A stretch of 64,000 nt of DNA from Nocardioides jiangsuensis (GTDB lineage Bacteria; Actinomycetota; Actinomycetes; Propionibacteriales; Nocardioidaceae): the NCBI RefSeq assembly GCF_019679455.1, contig NZ_JAIEZQ010000002.1, forward strand, positions 1 to 64,000, read 5' to 3'. Position 1 is the first letter of the stretch. Every line of letters starts with the position of its first letter. The position numbers and the translations under genes are program-made. Under the pieces are notes generated by a model that was given only the letters and a program-made list of their open reading frames with translations, was not told the DNA's origin and ran no database searches. This document shows, in pieces, positions 17,059-25,857 of this stretch.

Positions 17059-17736
17059 GTGTCGGACGAGCTGGCCGAACAGGTGGCCGGGGTCGGCGCG
17101 CTGGTGGAGCCCGCGCGCCGGGCTCTCTACCTGTACGTCGCGGCCCAGCCCGACGCCGTGAGCCGCGAGCAGGCGGCGACCGCGGTCGATCTGCCGCTTC
17201 ACTCGGTGAAGTTCCACCTCGACCGGCTCGTCGACGAGGGTCTGCTGGAGGTGACGTTCCGTCGTCTGTCCGGTAGGACCGGTCCGGGCGCGGGCCGACC
17301 GTCGAAGCTCTACCTGCGTTCGTCCCGGCAGCTCTCCGTCTCCCTGCCCGAGCGCCGCTACGACCTGGCCGGGCAGGTCCTGGCCGCCGCGATCGACAGG
17401 TCGGCAGGTGAAGACGTGCCCATCACGGAGGCGGTGCGCGACGCGGCGCGGAACGAGGGTCGGCGTATCGCCACCGACGCCGCGGGTGGAACGGGTGGTG
17501 ACCTGGAGCGCGCGGCGGCCGTGTTGGCCGGCCACGGCTACGAACCCCGGATCTCCCACGGCGAGATCTGCCTGGCGAACTGCCCGTTCGACCGGCTGGC
17601 CGCCGAGCACACCGAGCTGGTCTGCGGGATGAACCTCGCGCTCATCGGCTCGGTCCTCGAAGGGCTCGGTGTCCGCGAGGTCACCGCCGAGCTCGCGCCG
17701 CAGGCCGGGTTCTGCTGCGTCAGGGTCCACGGCTGA
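17059..17736 (+). CDS. ArsR-like winged-helix regulator with C-terminal cysteine cluster (SufR-like)
   Basis: 225 residues. N-terminal winged helix (about 15-70; PLHSVKFHLDRLVDEGLLE). The C-terminal part has CLANCPF (Cys171, Cys175), LVCGM (Cys189) and GFCC (Cys219, Cys220), the layout of SufR-type regulators in which cysteines hold an Fe-S cluster. It is divergent from doxX-folE and is the obvious candidate to control it in response to iron, oxidation or nitrosative stress. GTG start; the preceding ATG at 17051 is out of frame. The Fe-S cluster is inferred from cysteine spacing. Confidence 0.8.
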   Translation: MSDELAEQVAGVGALVEPARRALYLYVAAQPDAVSREQAATAVDLPLHSVKFHLDRLVDEGLLEVTFRRLSGRTGPGAGRPSKLYLRSSRQLSVSLPERRYDLAGQVLAAAIDRSAGEDVPITEAVRDAARNEGRRIATDAAGGTGGDLERAAAVLAGHGYEPRISHGEICLANCPFDRLAAEHTELVCGMNLALIGSVLEGLGVREVTAELAPQAGFCCVRVHG

Positions 17737-17769
17737 ACCCGAGCACCGTCGCGGTCCGGGCGGCCCTGC

Positions 17770-18480
17770 TTACGACGCGGCGACGTAGACACTGTTCGAC
17801 GACTCCCCGCCCGTGAGCGGGTTCGGGAACGAGACCAGGTGCGCCTCGCCGGAGGGAAAGACCTCCCGGAGCACGGCCATGAACGCGTCGTCCGGCGGGT
17901 CGTCGGACCAGAGCGCGAAGACACCGCCCGGCTGCAGGTAGCGCTGCAGCTCCCGCAGGCCCTCGGCCGTGTAGAAGTGCGCGTGGCTCGGGTGCAGGAC
18001 GTGGTCGGGGGTGTGGTCGACGTCCAGCAGGATGGCGTGGAAACGCTCCGGCGTACCGGTGCCGAAGCCGGTGGCTCCGCGCGCCAGGGCGAAGAAGTCC
18101 CCCTGCACCAGTCGGGTCCGCGGGTCCGCCGTGAGGCCGGCCGTGTCGGGGAGCAGCCGGCGCTCGTGCCAGTCGATCACCTGGGGGAGCGCCTCGACGA
18201 CGGTGAGCGACGCGACCCGGGAGTCCTCCAGCGTCGTCGCCGCGGTGTACCCCAGGCCCAGGCCGCCGACGAGGACGTCGAGGCCCGTCCCGGAGGTCTC
18301 GGCCAGCCCGAGGCGGGCCAGCTCGACCTCGGCGACGGTGAACAGGCTCGACATGAGGAACTCCTCGCCGAGCTTGACCTCGTAGACGTCGACCCGGAGC
18401 GACGGCTCCACGCGACGGCGCAGGCTGATCGGCCCCATCGGGGTCTCCTGCCAGTCGAGCTCCTCGAAACGCAGACCCAT
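17770..18480 (-). CDS. Spermidine synthase-like class I methyltransferase-fold protein
   Basis: 236 residues. Rossmann motif LVGGLGLGYTAATT (about 90-103), VVEALPQVIDW for the acidic loop, and LLDVDHTPDH where polyamine synthases have the catalytic Asp region. Shorter than classical spermidine synthase and lacking its full N-terminal barrel. It is probably an aminopropyltransferase-fold enzyme of unknown substrate. The ATG at 18480 has GAGGAGG upstream. It converges with the cysteine-rich regulator. Confidence 0.7.
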   Translation of the reverse strand: MGLRFEELDWQETPMGPISLRRRVEPSLRVDVYEVKLGEEFLMSSLFTVAEVELARLGLAETSGTGLDVLVGGLGLGYTAATTLEDSRVASLTVVEALPQVIDWHERRLLPDTAGLTADPRTRLVQGDFFALARGATGFGTGTPERFHAILLDVDHTPDHVLHPSHAHFYTAEGLRELQRYLQPGGVFALWSDDPPDDAFMAVLREVFPSGEAHLVSFPNPLTGGESSNSVYVAAS

Positions 18481-18567
18481 CGGAGCAGCCTCCTCGTGGG
18501 CTGGGGCGGGTGTCGAGCGGCTGACCCTACCCGTTCCCGGAGCAGCCGAGGTCGGCGGACGTCGCCC

Positions 18568-21500
18568 TCAGTCGGCGTCCGGCTCCTGGCTGGTGTCGGC
18601 GGCCAGGAGGCACCACACCGACTTGCCGTCCTCGGTGGCGCGGGTGCCCCACCGCTTCGCGAGCGCGGCGACGATCTGCAGGCCGCGTCCGTGCTCGTCC
18701 TCCGAGGTCGGCCGGAGCTTGCGGGGCTGGAAGGTGGCGCGGTCCTGCACCTCGATGAGCACCTCCCGGTCGTTGGTGCGCAGTCGTACGTCGATGGGAC
18801 CGACCCCGTGCACGATGGCGTTCGTCAGCAGCTCGCTCGTGGTCAGCACGGCCTCGTCGATGAGCGTGCGCGGCACCGCCCTCTCGGCGAGGTGGCGCGC
18901 GACCAGGTGACGCGCCTCGAGGACTGAGCTCTCGGTCGCCTCGAACCGTTGGACGAGGCCGTGCTCGCCCTCCGGCGGGTCGACGCGGGCCACCAGTACG
19001 GCCACGTCGTCGTCCGGTCCGTCGGGCAGCAGCGCCTGCACCAGACGCTCGGGCATCCCCGCGGTGGGCTCTTCCATCTCGCTGGCGAGGCGAGCGAGCG
19101 CGTGCACGCCGTGCTCGAGGTCCTCCCCGCGCCGCTCCACGAGGCCGTCGGTGTAGAGCACCGCCAGCGAGTCCGCGTCGAGCTTGACGTCCTGCTGGGT
19201 GAGCGTGAACGGTCCCGCGCCGAGCGGCGGGTCCTCGGCGCCCCACAGGATCTGCGACACCCGGTCCGGCCCCACCAGGATCGGAGGCAGGTGGCCGGCG
19301 TTGGCCATCCGGAGCGTCCGGTCGGCCGGGTCGAAGACGGCGTACAGGCAGGTGACGATCTGGTTCTCCCCGAGCTCGCGGACGATGCCGTCGAGGAACT
19401 CGAGGACGTCGGCGGGCGGCAGGTCGAGCCGCGCGTAGGCCCGGATCGCCGCACGCAGCTGACCCATCACCGCCGCGGCCTGCACCCCGCGGCCCATGAC
19501 GTCGCCGACCACGAGGGCGGTCCGGCCCGCGCCGAGCTCGATCACGTCGTACCAGTCGCCGCCGACCTGGGTTCCCTCGACGCCGGCGCGGTAGTAGGTC
19601 GCGACCTCGAGGTGCTCGAGGTCGACGGTGAGCCGGGGAAGCAGGCTGCGCTGCAGCTGGTCGGCGATCGCGTGCTCGCGGGCGGCCGCCTCGGCGTTCG
19701 CGGCCGCGAGCGAGAGCGCCTCCTCGGCGGCCCGGCGCTCGGTGATGTCCTGCACCGACCCGCGGATCAGCTCCGGGTGACCCTCGCCGTCGTGGACCAC
19801 CTCGGCGTGCACGGCGACCAGCACGCTGCGTCCGTCGGGGAGCAGCATCCGAGCCTCGTAGGAGATGTCCGCTCCGGCGAGACCGGCGTCCAGCGCGTCC
19901 CGCACCGGCTGTCGGTCCTCGGGGTGCACCAGCTCGAGCACGACATCGGGGTAGACCATCTCGGCCAGGACCTCCCGGCTCCGCCCGGCGATCCGCAGGA
20001 ACTCGTCCGAGACCTCCAGCCCGCCGGTGCGCAGATCGATCTCCCAGCTGCCGACCTGGGCCAGCCGCTGGGCCTGGTCGAGCAGGGACCGGCTGCGCTC
20101 GAGCTGGCGCCGCACCCGACGGGCCCGGTCCAGCTCGAGGTTGGCGCGCACCCTGGCCAGCAGCTCCCGGCCGGTGAACGGCTTGATCAGGTAGTCGTCG
20201 GCTCCCGCGTCGAGGCCCTGGAGCATTCCCTCCTCGCCGGCCCGCGCGGAGAGCATGACCACCGGGACACCGAGGGTGAGCGGGTCCTCCTGCAGCGCCG
20301 CGAGCAGCTCGAAACCGTCCATCCGCGGCATCATCACGTCGGTGAGGACCAGGTCGGGCACGCTGTCCCGGGCCTTGGCCAGGCCGTCGGCGCCGTCCAC
20401 TGCCGTGTCCACCCGGTAGTCCTCCGCCAGCAGGTTCACCACGTAGTCCCGGATGTCGGCGTTGTCGTCGACCACGAGGATCCGCGGGACGTCTCCGCGC
20501 GGCGTGGCTCGCGGCACGGGCACGGACTCCCCGCGGGCGCCGTCGGCCAGGTGCGTCACCTCCTCGAGGAAGCCCTGGGCGTCGCGCAGCGCGGAGGCGG
20601 TGCCGTCGCCGCTGCGCCGTGCCACCGACCCCGCGTCGAGGTGGGCCGTACCGAAGGGGATCCGCACCGTCAGGGTGCTGCCGACACCCAGCCTGCTCTC
20701 CGCGGCGACGTGGCCGCCGTGCAGCCCGGTGAGCTCGGACACCAGGGCCAGGCCGATGCCGGAGCCCTCGTGGGTCCGGGAGGCTGCGCCGTGCACGCGG
20801 TGGAAGCGCTCGAAGAGGTGCGGCAGCTCGCCGGGAGGAATGCCGGTGCCGGTGTCGGTGACCGTGAGGACCGCCTCGTGGCCCTCCGCGTGCAGGCGGA
20901 CACTGATGCCTCCGGTGAAGGTGAACTTCAGCGCGTTCGACAGCAGGTTCAGCACGATCTTCGCCCAGAGGTCACGGTCGACGTACACCTCCTCGGGGAG
21001 CGGAGGGCAGTCGACGGTCAGGGTCAGCCCGAGCCGCTCGGCCGCGGCGTCGAACATCGCCGCCAGCTCCCGCGTGTAGGCGGCCAGGTCGAGTGGCTCG
21101 AAGTGGGCCTCGAGGCGTCCGGACTCCAGCCGCGAGAAGTCCAACAGGGTGTTGACGAGCTTCAGCAGACGCTGGCCGTTGCGCAGGATCACGTCCACCC
21201 GGCCGCGCTGACGGTCCGGCAGCGGCTGGTCGGCGTCGGAGAGCGCGTCCTCGGCCGGCCCCAGCAGGAGCGTGAGCGGGGTCCGGAACTCGTGGCTGAT
21301 GTTGGTGAAGAAGTCGGTCTTGGCCCGGTCGAGCTGGGCGAGCGTCTCGGCGCGCTGCCGCTCGAAGTCGAAGGCGCGGGCGTCGTTGATGGTGCCGGCG
21401 AGCTGGCCTGCCAGCAGCTCGAGGAAGTCGCGGTAGCCGTCGTCGAGCGGCCGGTACCGGTTGATGCCGGCGACCAGGAAGCCGTACGGCGGCGCCTGGC

Positions 21501-22344
21501 TGCTCTGCGCCAGGGGCAGGAGGACGGCGCTCAGCGGCGGCTCCGGCCAGCAGCCGGTGGGCAGGTCGGCGAACCGGCGCTCGAGGTCGTCGACCACGAC
21601 GGTCCGGCCGTCGAGCGTGGGTAGGGCGGGCCAGACCGCGTCGGGGCTGTCCGGCACCAGGTCGGCCGGGGCCGCCATGTGGTCGCCCTTGAAGCCCGTG
21701 CTGCCGGCCAGGTGGGCGGCGCCGGACTCCCCGTCGAGGAGGTAGACCAGCGTGAACGGCAGGTCCTCGGGGGAGGCCGCGAGCTGGCGGCAGGCCTGGG
21801 CCACCGCCTCGTCCGCGCCGAGCTTGGTGGCCGTCCTGGCACCGAGGTCGCGCAGCGCGCCCATCCGCCGGTGCCCGATGACCTCCTGCGTGTCCTCGGT
21901 GACCACGCAGAGCATGCCCGCGACCGTGCCCTGGTCGTCGGCGAGCGGGCTGTAGGAGAAGGTGTGGTACGTCTCCTCCACGTAGCCGCTGCGCTCCAGG
22001 AACAGCTGCAGCGACTTGTCCCAGGTCGCCTCACCCGTGCTCAGCACGTGCTGGATGCGCGAGCCGGCGTCGTGCCAGACCTCGGACCACACCACCGAGG
22101 CGGGCTTGCCGAGCGCCCACGGGTACTTCTTGCCGAGGGTGTCGCGGCGGTAGGCCTCGTTGCAGAAGAAGGTGAGCTCCGGGCCCCAGGCCATCCACAT
22201 GGAGAAGCGCGAGGTGATGAGCATGCGGACCACCGTCTGGAGGCTGCGCGGCCACCCGTCGGGCGGGCCGAGCGGCGTCGCCGCCCAGTCCACGGCGAGG
22301 AGGTCGCGACCGATCTCCCCGCTGCGCTCGAGCATGGCGCGCAT
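18568..22344 (-). CDS. Hybrid sensor kinase - receiver - PP2C phosphatase - anti-sigma-type ATPase
   Basis: 1258 residues with seven domains in order: PAS (about 1-160), GAF (165-330), HisKA with phospho-acceptor His351 (NISHEFRTPL), HATPase (about 455-570; LLSNALKF, DTGTGIP, GSGIGLAL), receiver with Asp669 (LVLTDVMMP), a second PAS (765-880), a SpoIIE/PP2C phosphatase (905-1125; GGDWYDV, GDVMGRG, NAGHLPP) and a terminal RsbW-like HATPase (1140-1255; LTTSELLTNAIVHG). It joins two-component sensing to the partner-switch logic that controls sigma factors. The ATG at 22344 is chosen because GGAGGGG lies 8 nt upstream. No anti-sigma antagonist gene is adjacent. Confidence 0.92.
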   Translation of the reverse strand: MRAMLERSGEIGRDLLAVDWAATPLGPPDGWPRSLQTVVRMLITSRFSMWMAWGPELTFFCNEAYRRDTLGKKYPWALGKPASVVWSEVWHDAGSRIQHVLSTGEATWDKSLQLFLERSGYVEETYHTFSYSPLADDQGTVAGMLCVVTEDTQEVIGHRRMGALRDLGARTATKLGADEAVAQACRQLAASPEDLPFTLVYLLDGESGAAHLAGSTGFKGDHMAAPADLVPDSPDAVWPALPTLDGRTVVVDDLERRFADLPTGCWPEPPLSAVLLPLAQSSQAPPYGFLVAGINRYRPLDDGYRDFLELLAGQLAGTINDARAFDFERQRAETLAQLDRAKTDFFTNISHEFRTPLTLLLGPAEDALSDADQPLPDRQRGRVDVILRNGQRLLKLVNTLLDFSRLESGRLEAHFEPLDLAAYTRELAAMFDAAAERLGLTLTVDCPPLPEEVYVDRDLWAKIVLNLLSNALKFTFTGGISVRLHAEGHEAVLTVTDTGTGIPPGELPHLFERFHRVHGAASRTHEGSGIGLALVSELTGLHGGHVAAESRLGVGSTLTVRIPFGTAHLDAGSVARRSGDGTASALRDAQGFLEEVTHLADGARGESVPVPRATPRGDVPRILVVDDNADIRDYVVNLLAEDYRVDTAVDGADGLAKARDSVPDLVLTDVMMPRMDGFELLAALQEDPLTLGVPVVMLSARAGEEGMLQGLDAGADDYLIKPFTGRELLARVRANLELDRARRVRRQLERSRSLLDQAQRLAQVGSWEIDLRTGGLEVSDEFLRIAGRSREVLAEMVYPDVVLELVHPEDRQPVRDALDAGLAGADISYEARMLLPDGRSVLVAVHAEVVHDGEGHPELIRGSVQDITERRAAEEALSLAAANAEAAAREHAIADQLQRSLLPRLTVDLEHLEVATYYRAGVEGTQVGGDWYDVIELGAGRTALVVGDVMGRGVQAAAVMGQLRAAIRAYARLDLPPADVLEFLDGIVRELGENQIVTCLYAVFDPADRTLRMANAGHLPPILVGPDRVSQILWGAEDPPLGAGPFTLTQQDVKLDADSLAVLYTDGLVERRGEDLEHGVHALARLASEMEEPTAGMPERLVQALLPDGPDDDVAVLVARVDPPEGEHGLVQRFEATESSVLEARHLVARHLAERAVPRTLIDEAVLTTSELLTNAIVHGVGPIDVRLRTNDREVLIEVQDRATFQPRKLRPTSEDEHGRGLQIVAALAKRWGTRATEDGKSVWCLLAADTSQEPDAD

Positions 22345-22522
22345 GCACGTACCCCTCCCTCGCACCCGACCCCGGGCCGGCCGCGCCGCTTGCCCCCGAC
22401 CCGTTCGAGTCTAGGGGTGGCGCGCGCGTGAGGGAGCGGGACGGATCGACAGCTTCCCGCAAGGGGCCTGACCTGCGGCTGGTGCGTGAGTGCGGGCAAC
22501 GGGGCGTGGACGACGCGATGTC

Positions 22523-23851
22523 TCAGGCGACCCGCAGTCGCGTGCGCAGCTCACCGACCTCTACCGGGACGCCCGCGGCGAGGCCGTCGAGGTCGGGAAA
22601 CAGGTGTCGGTCCGCGAGAAACCCGATGAACAGCGATCCTTCGAGGGACACGGCGGCGATCCGCAAGCCGTGATGAGGCGCGAGCTCGGCGAAGGAGTAC
22701 AGGGCTTCGACGTGCCGGTCGAGCACCTGGATCGGTCCGCGCGGACCTGGGACGTTGGAGATGCTCAAGGAGTACTCATGGGAGCCCTGGACGACGTGCT
22801 GCAGATGGTGCCGAACCCGGGGTGGTGCGTGTGACAGCGACTCGCGAAGCGCGTAGATCGCCCGGGCGTCATGGCGGTTCTTCCGCCGGCCGGTGGCGCG
22901 GGCGACCGCCCGCACCCGCGCGACGGGGTCCCTCTCCCCGACGGGGAGACGGAAGAGCAGGAACGAGTCGCGGTTCCCCGCGGTATCGCCCAAGCCGTCC
23001 TCGGCGTGCATGCTGACCGGCACCTGCACCTTCAGTGCCCGCGTGGCTGCGCCGCCCCGGTCCTCCAACCACCTCCTGAGGGCACCGGTGACGATGGAGA
23101 GAAGCACGTCATTGACGGTCACCTCCGGTCCGACGGCCTTGCCGAGCGCGTGGAGCTCGTCCAGCCGGCACTGCGCGAAGGCAGTGACGCGGTCGGGACC
23201 GACCTCACCGGCGAGCGGGGACAACCCCCAGACCCGACGGAACTCGCGGATCATCAACCCGCGGTAGCCGAACACGCGCGCGAGCCGCGCCCCCGCGGTG
23301 AGTTGCGCGGGTGCTCCCGGCGCCGGAGGACGTCGCTGCCTGGGAACCGGAGGGGGCCCGCCCTGCTCAGTCCACACCAGCCGTGGTCCGGCGCGCATGA
23401 TGGTGAGCCCGTCGGCGAGGCAATGGTGGACCTTCCAGACCAGGGCCGCGCCGCCGTCCGCGAGCCTCGGGATGACGTCGACCCTCCACAGCGGCCCACC
23501 TCGGTCGAGCGGCGCCATCATGATCTCGGCAACGCAGCCCGCCAACGCGACGTCATCGACCGGTCCCTGGGTCGGCCAGACACCAACCTGTCGGCCGATG
23601 TCGAACTCCGGGTCCTCCTGCCAGGCCAGCCTCGAGGGCGCCTCGGGTGCCGGGACGAGCCGCTCTGTCCAGTGACGCTGACCCTGGAGCCGGTCGGCCA
23701 TCTGGGCGCGGAGCTCTGCCACGGACAGCTCGCTGTCTGCGGCCCGGAGTACCAGCACCTTCAGGGTGTGGCCGCGGATCGGGCCGGACTCGAGCGCGAG
23801 GATCCGGGCATCCTCGATCCCCAGGGGCGTCCGGGTCGGGTTCGCGGTCAT
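22523..23851 (-). CDS. WS/DGAT family acyltransferase (wax ester synthase / diacylglycerol acyltransferase)
   Basis: 442 residues. Active-site HHCLADG (142-148) and the C-terminal ISNVPGP motif are diagnostic. Members use acyl-CoA to make wax esters or triacylglycerol, storage lipids typical of actinobacteria. The ATG at 23851 follows GAGGGAG. It is slightly shorter than the usual 450-480 residues. It is monocistronic, bordered by the hybrid kinase and by the tRNA-Phe region, which holds no lipid gene. Confidence 0.9.
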   Translation of the reverse strand: MTANPTRTPLGIEDARILALESGPIRGHTLKVLVLRAADSELSVAELRAQMADRLQGQRHWTERLVPAPEAPSRLAWQEDPEFDIGRQVGVWPTQGPVDDVALAGCVAEIMMAPLDRGGPLWRVDVIPRLADGGAALVWKVHHCLADGLTIMRAGPRLVWTEQGGPPPVPRQRRPPAPGAPAQLTAGARLARVFGYRGLMIREFRRVWGLSPLAGEVGPDRVTAFAQCRLDELHALGKAVGPEVTVNDVLLSIVTGALRRWLEDRGGAATRALKVQVPVSMHAEDGLGDTAGNRDSFLLFRLPVGERDPVARVRAVARATGRRKNRHDARAIYALRESLSHAPPRVRHHLQHVVQGSHEYSLSISNVPGPRGPIQVLDRHVEALYSFAELAPHHGLRIAAVSLEGSLFIGFLADRHLFPDLDGLAAGVPVEVGELRTRLRVA

Positions 23852-24042
23852 GGTGAGCTCCCTCGCCGTGGTGAGCACGCACCTCTACGAGACCAAGACG
23901 CAGGCGCGGATGTCCAGGGTCTTGTTGGGGGGGACGTTCCGACGCGCCACTCGCGCCCTCAGGGTCGAGGACACGGGCTCGGCGAGCGTCTTGCCTGAGG
24001 CGGTTGCGGTCAGAAGTGGCGGTCAGCCGTCCGGGCAACAAG

Positions 24043-24079
24043 AAGCCGCAGGCCGGGCATGTTGCCCGACCTGCGGCTT
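24043..24079 (-). terminator. Terminator of tRNA-Phe
   Basis: 17-bp stem (24043-24059 with 24063-24079) with one G-T wobble and a 3-nt loop, starting 7 nt beyond the tRNA 3' end on the minus strand, followed by CTTGTTG. Confidence 0.8.
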
Positions 24080-24085
24080 TGCTTG

Positions 24086-24159
24086 TGGGCAGGGGCGGGG
24101 TCGAACCGCCGACCTTCCACTTTTCAGGCGGACGCTCGTACCAACTGAGCTACCTGCCC
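24086..24159 (-). tRNA. tRNA-Phe (GAA)
   Basis: 74 nt, complete cloverleaf: acceptor GGGCAGG/CCTGCCC, D-arm AGCTCAGTTGGTA, anticodon stem TCCGC/GTGGA with loop CTGAAAA (anticodon GAA) and T-arm GGTTCGACC. Discriminator A. CCA is not encoded. Confidence 0.97.
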
Positions 24160-24326
24160 AAGCGCAGGAAACGATACAACAGTCGCCTACGGAGCGAGGA
24201 ATCGAGTCCGGGGCCGACCCGTCCGACGTGCAGTCGGCCCGGGCTCGGCCGGGGCTGAGCCTGCGGGAGGGCGGAGTCGCCCTTGAGTGCACGTCGGAGT
24301 GGTCGTCGTACGCCGGCGAAAGAGAA

Positions 24327-24369
24327 GCCGGGCCCGCCGGCCCTACGGGGACAGGGCAGCGGACCCGGC
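24327..24369 (-). terminator. Candidate terminator after the nitroreductase gene
   Basis: Eleven-base arms (24327-24337 and 24359-24369) with one mismatch, enclosing a smaller GCCCT/AGGGC hairpin. It starts 20 nt beyond the stop codon. No T-tract. Confidence 0.4.
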
Positions 24370-24388
24370 GGTCGGGGGAGCGGTGAGC

Positions 24389-24985
24389 TCAGGCCTCGAG
24401 GACGACCTCGTCGTGCGCGAGGCGGGGGAGGCGGTCGTACCACGGGTTGTCGCCGGGCTTGCCGATGTTCACGACGATCAGCGACTTCAGCGTGGTGCCG
24501 TCGAAGAAGTCCGCGTCGATCCCGGCGGCGTCGAAGCCGCCCATCGGACCGGCGGCGAGGCCCGCGGCGCGGACGCCGAGGAAGAAGTAGCCGGCCTGGA
24601 GGGTGGCGTTGAACTTCGCGGCCTGTTCGCGCGCGGCGTCGTCTGCGAAGAGGTCCTTGGCGCCGGGGAAGTGCGGGAAGGTGCGGCCGAGGTGCTCGTG
24701 GAAGTCGGTGTCGGCGGCCAGGATCGCGACCAGCGGAGCGTTCGCGGTCTTGTCGCGGTTGCCGTCGGCCATGTGCTTGAGAAGGCGCTCGCGGGGCTCG
24801 CCGTCGCGGACCAGCACGATGCGCAGCGGCTGGGTGTTCATCGCGGTCGGCGCGTACTTCACCAGGTCGTAGATGGCGGCGATCTGCTCGTCGGTCACCG
24901 GCTCGTCGGAGAAGGTGTTGGCGGTACGGGCGTCGCGGAAGAGCAGGTTCTGGGCTTCGGCGGAGAGTTCCAGGTTCTCGGTCAT
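24389..24985 (-). CDS. Nitroreductase family protein (RutE/HadB malonic semialdehyde reductase-like)
   Basis: 198 residues. Flavin-dependent nitroreductase fold with the RutE-subfamily pattern LFRDARTANTF, YAPTAMNTQPLRIVLVR, GYFFLGVRAAGLAAGPMGGFD and VNIGKPG. RutE-type enzymes reduce malonic semialdehyde or related aldehydes and quinones with NAD(P)H. The ATG at 24985 (GAGGTGG upstream) is used; a longer N terminus would run into the tRNA-Asp leader. It lies between tRNA-Asp and tRNA-Phe on the same strand, with no other rut gene nearby. Confidence 0.85.
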   Translation of the reverse strand: MTENLELSAEAQNLLFRDARTANTFSDEPVTDEQIAAIYDLVKYAPTAMNTQPLRIVLVRDGEPRERLLKHMADGNRDKTANAPLVAILAADTDFHEHLGRTFPHFPGAKDLFADDAAREQAAKFNATLQAGYFFLGVRAAGLAAGPMGGFDAAGIDADFFDGTTLKSLIVVNIGKPGDNPWYDRLPRLAHDEVVLEA

Positions 24986-25101
24986 GGCCACCTCAACAGT
25001 CGTTGACGGTTCAATCATTCCGGACGTCGCTGTGTTCCGTCGCACATCGCTGCGTCAGGTCAGCGGGTCGCGGCCGCCGTACGACGTGCCCGGGAAAGGG
25101 C

Positions 25102-25134
25102 GAGGCGCCCTGGACCTTAAGTCCAGGGCGCCTC
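25102..25134 (-). terminator. Terminator of tRNA-Asp
   Basis: Perfect 14-bp stem (25102-25115 with 25121-25134), loop CTTAA, starting 6 nt after the tRNA-Asp 3' end on the minus strand. It separates the Glu-Asp tRNA unit from the nitroreductase gene. Confidence 0.85.
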
Positions 25135-25139
25135 ATCTG

Positions 25140-25213
25140 CGACCCCGACGGGACTCGAACCCGCGGCCTCCGCCGTGACAGGGCGGCGCGCTAACCAACT
25201 GCGCTACGGGGCC
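25140..25213 (-). tRNA. tRNA-Asp (GTC)
   Basis: 74 nt. Acceptor GGCCCCG/CGGGGTC, D-arm AGCGCAGTTGGTTAGCGC, anticodon stem CCGCC/GGCGG with loop CTGTCAC (anticodon GTC), T-arm GGGTTCGAGTCCC. Discriminator G, no encoded CCA. Confidence 0.97.
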
Positions 25214-25308
25214 TCGTTTGCTGCTGCTCTTCCGTGTTGCTCGAGCGGTGGAATGCTAACGCATCAACCGCCATTCGTCCGAATCGGCCGTGGCCTGCGC
25301 GGACTGCG

Positions 25309-25381
25309 CACCCCCAACGGGATTCGAACCCGTGCTACCGCCGTGAAAGGGCGACGTCCTAGGCCACTAGACGATGGGGGC
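25309..25381 (-). tRNA. tRNA-Glu (TTC)
   Basis: 73 nt. Acceptor GCCCCCA/TGGGGGT, D-arm CGTCTAGTGGCCTAGGACG, anticodon stem closing on loop CTTTCAC (anticodon TTC), T-arm GGGTTCGAATCCC. It is upstream of tRNA-Asp on the same strand with a 95-nt gap, so the two are probably one transcript. Confidence 0.97.
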
Positions 25382-25506
25382 TGGGACACCCAGATGGCCG
25401 TCGGGCATGACTACCGTCAGGGACCGGTACAGCATAGGGCACACCCCGGACGGCCCCAAATCACACCACCGCGCCGCCGCGAACACCGCCGCGACACAAT
25501 GGCGGC

Positions 25507-25857
25507 GTGATCGAGATGAGCCGCGAGCGCTTCGAGGAGCTGGTCAGCGACGCCCTGGACGAGGTGCCCGACGAGCTCGCCGCGCTGGTCGACAACGTCG
25601 TCGTGCTCGTCGAGGACGACGCCCCGGCCGAGGACCCCGACCTGCTCGGGCTGTACGACGGGACGCCGCTGACCGAGCGGGACACCCACTACGCCGGCGT
25701 GATGCCCGACCGGATCACGATCTACCGCAACCCCACGCTGCGCTTCTGCGAGGACGAGGACCACGTGGTCGAGGAGGTCCGGATCACCGTCGTGCACGAG
25801 ATCGCCCACCACTTCGGCATCGACGACGACCGGCTGCACGAGCTCGGCTACAGCTGA
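25507..25857 (+). CDS. Metallopeptidase-fold (minimal zincin) protein
   Basis: 116 residues with the zinc-binding HEIAHHFGIDDDRL near the C terminus and the family N terminus (RERFEELVSDALDEVPDEL). Conserved in actinobacteria as a possible metallopeptidase; substrate unknown. GTG start at 25507, with an in-frame ATG three codons later. CACAAT 6 nt before the GTG and no ribosome site suggest a leaderless transcript. Its last 10 bases overlap the 3' end of the convergent fluC gene. Confidence 0.85.
   Translation: MIEMSRERFEELVSDALDEVPDELAALVDNVVVLVEDDAPAEDPDLLGLYDGTPLTERDTHYAGVMPDRITIYRNPTLRFCEDEDHVVEEVRITVVHEIAHHFGIDDDRLHELGYS

Noticed and set aside
24086-25381. tRNA genes as attachment sites of an integrated element
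   Set aside because: No integrase, no partial tRNA copy and no phage or plasmid genes nearby.
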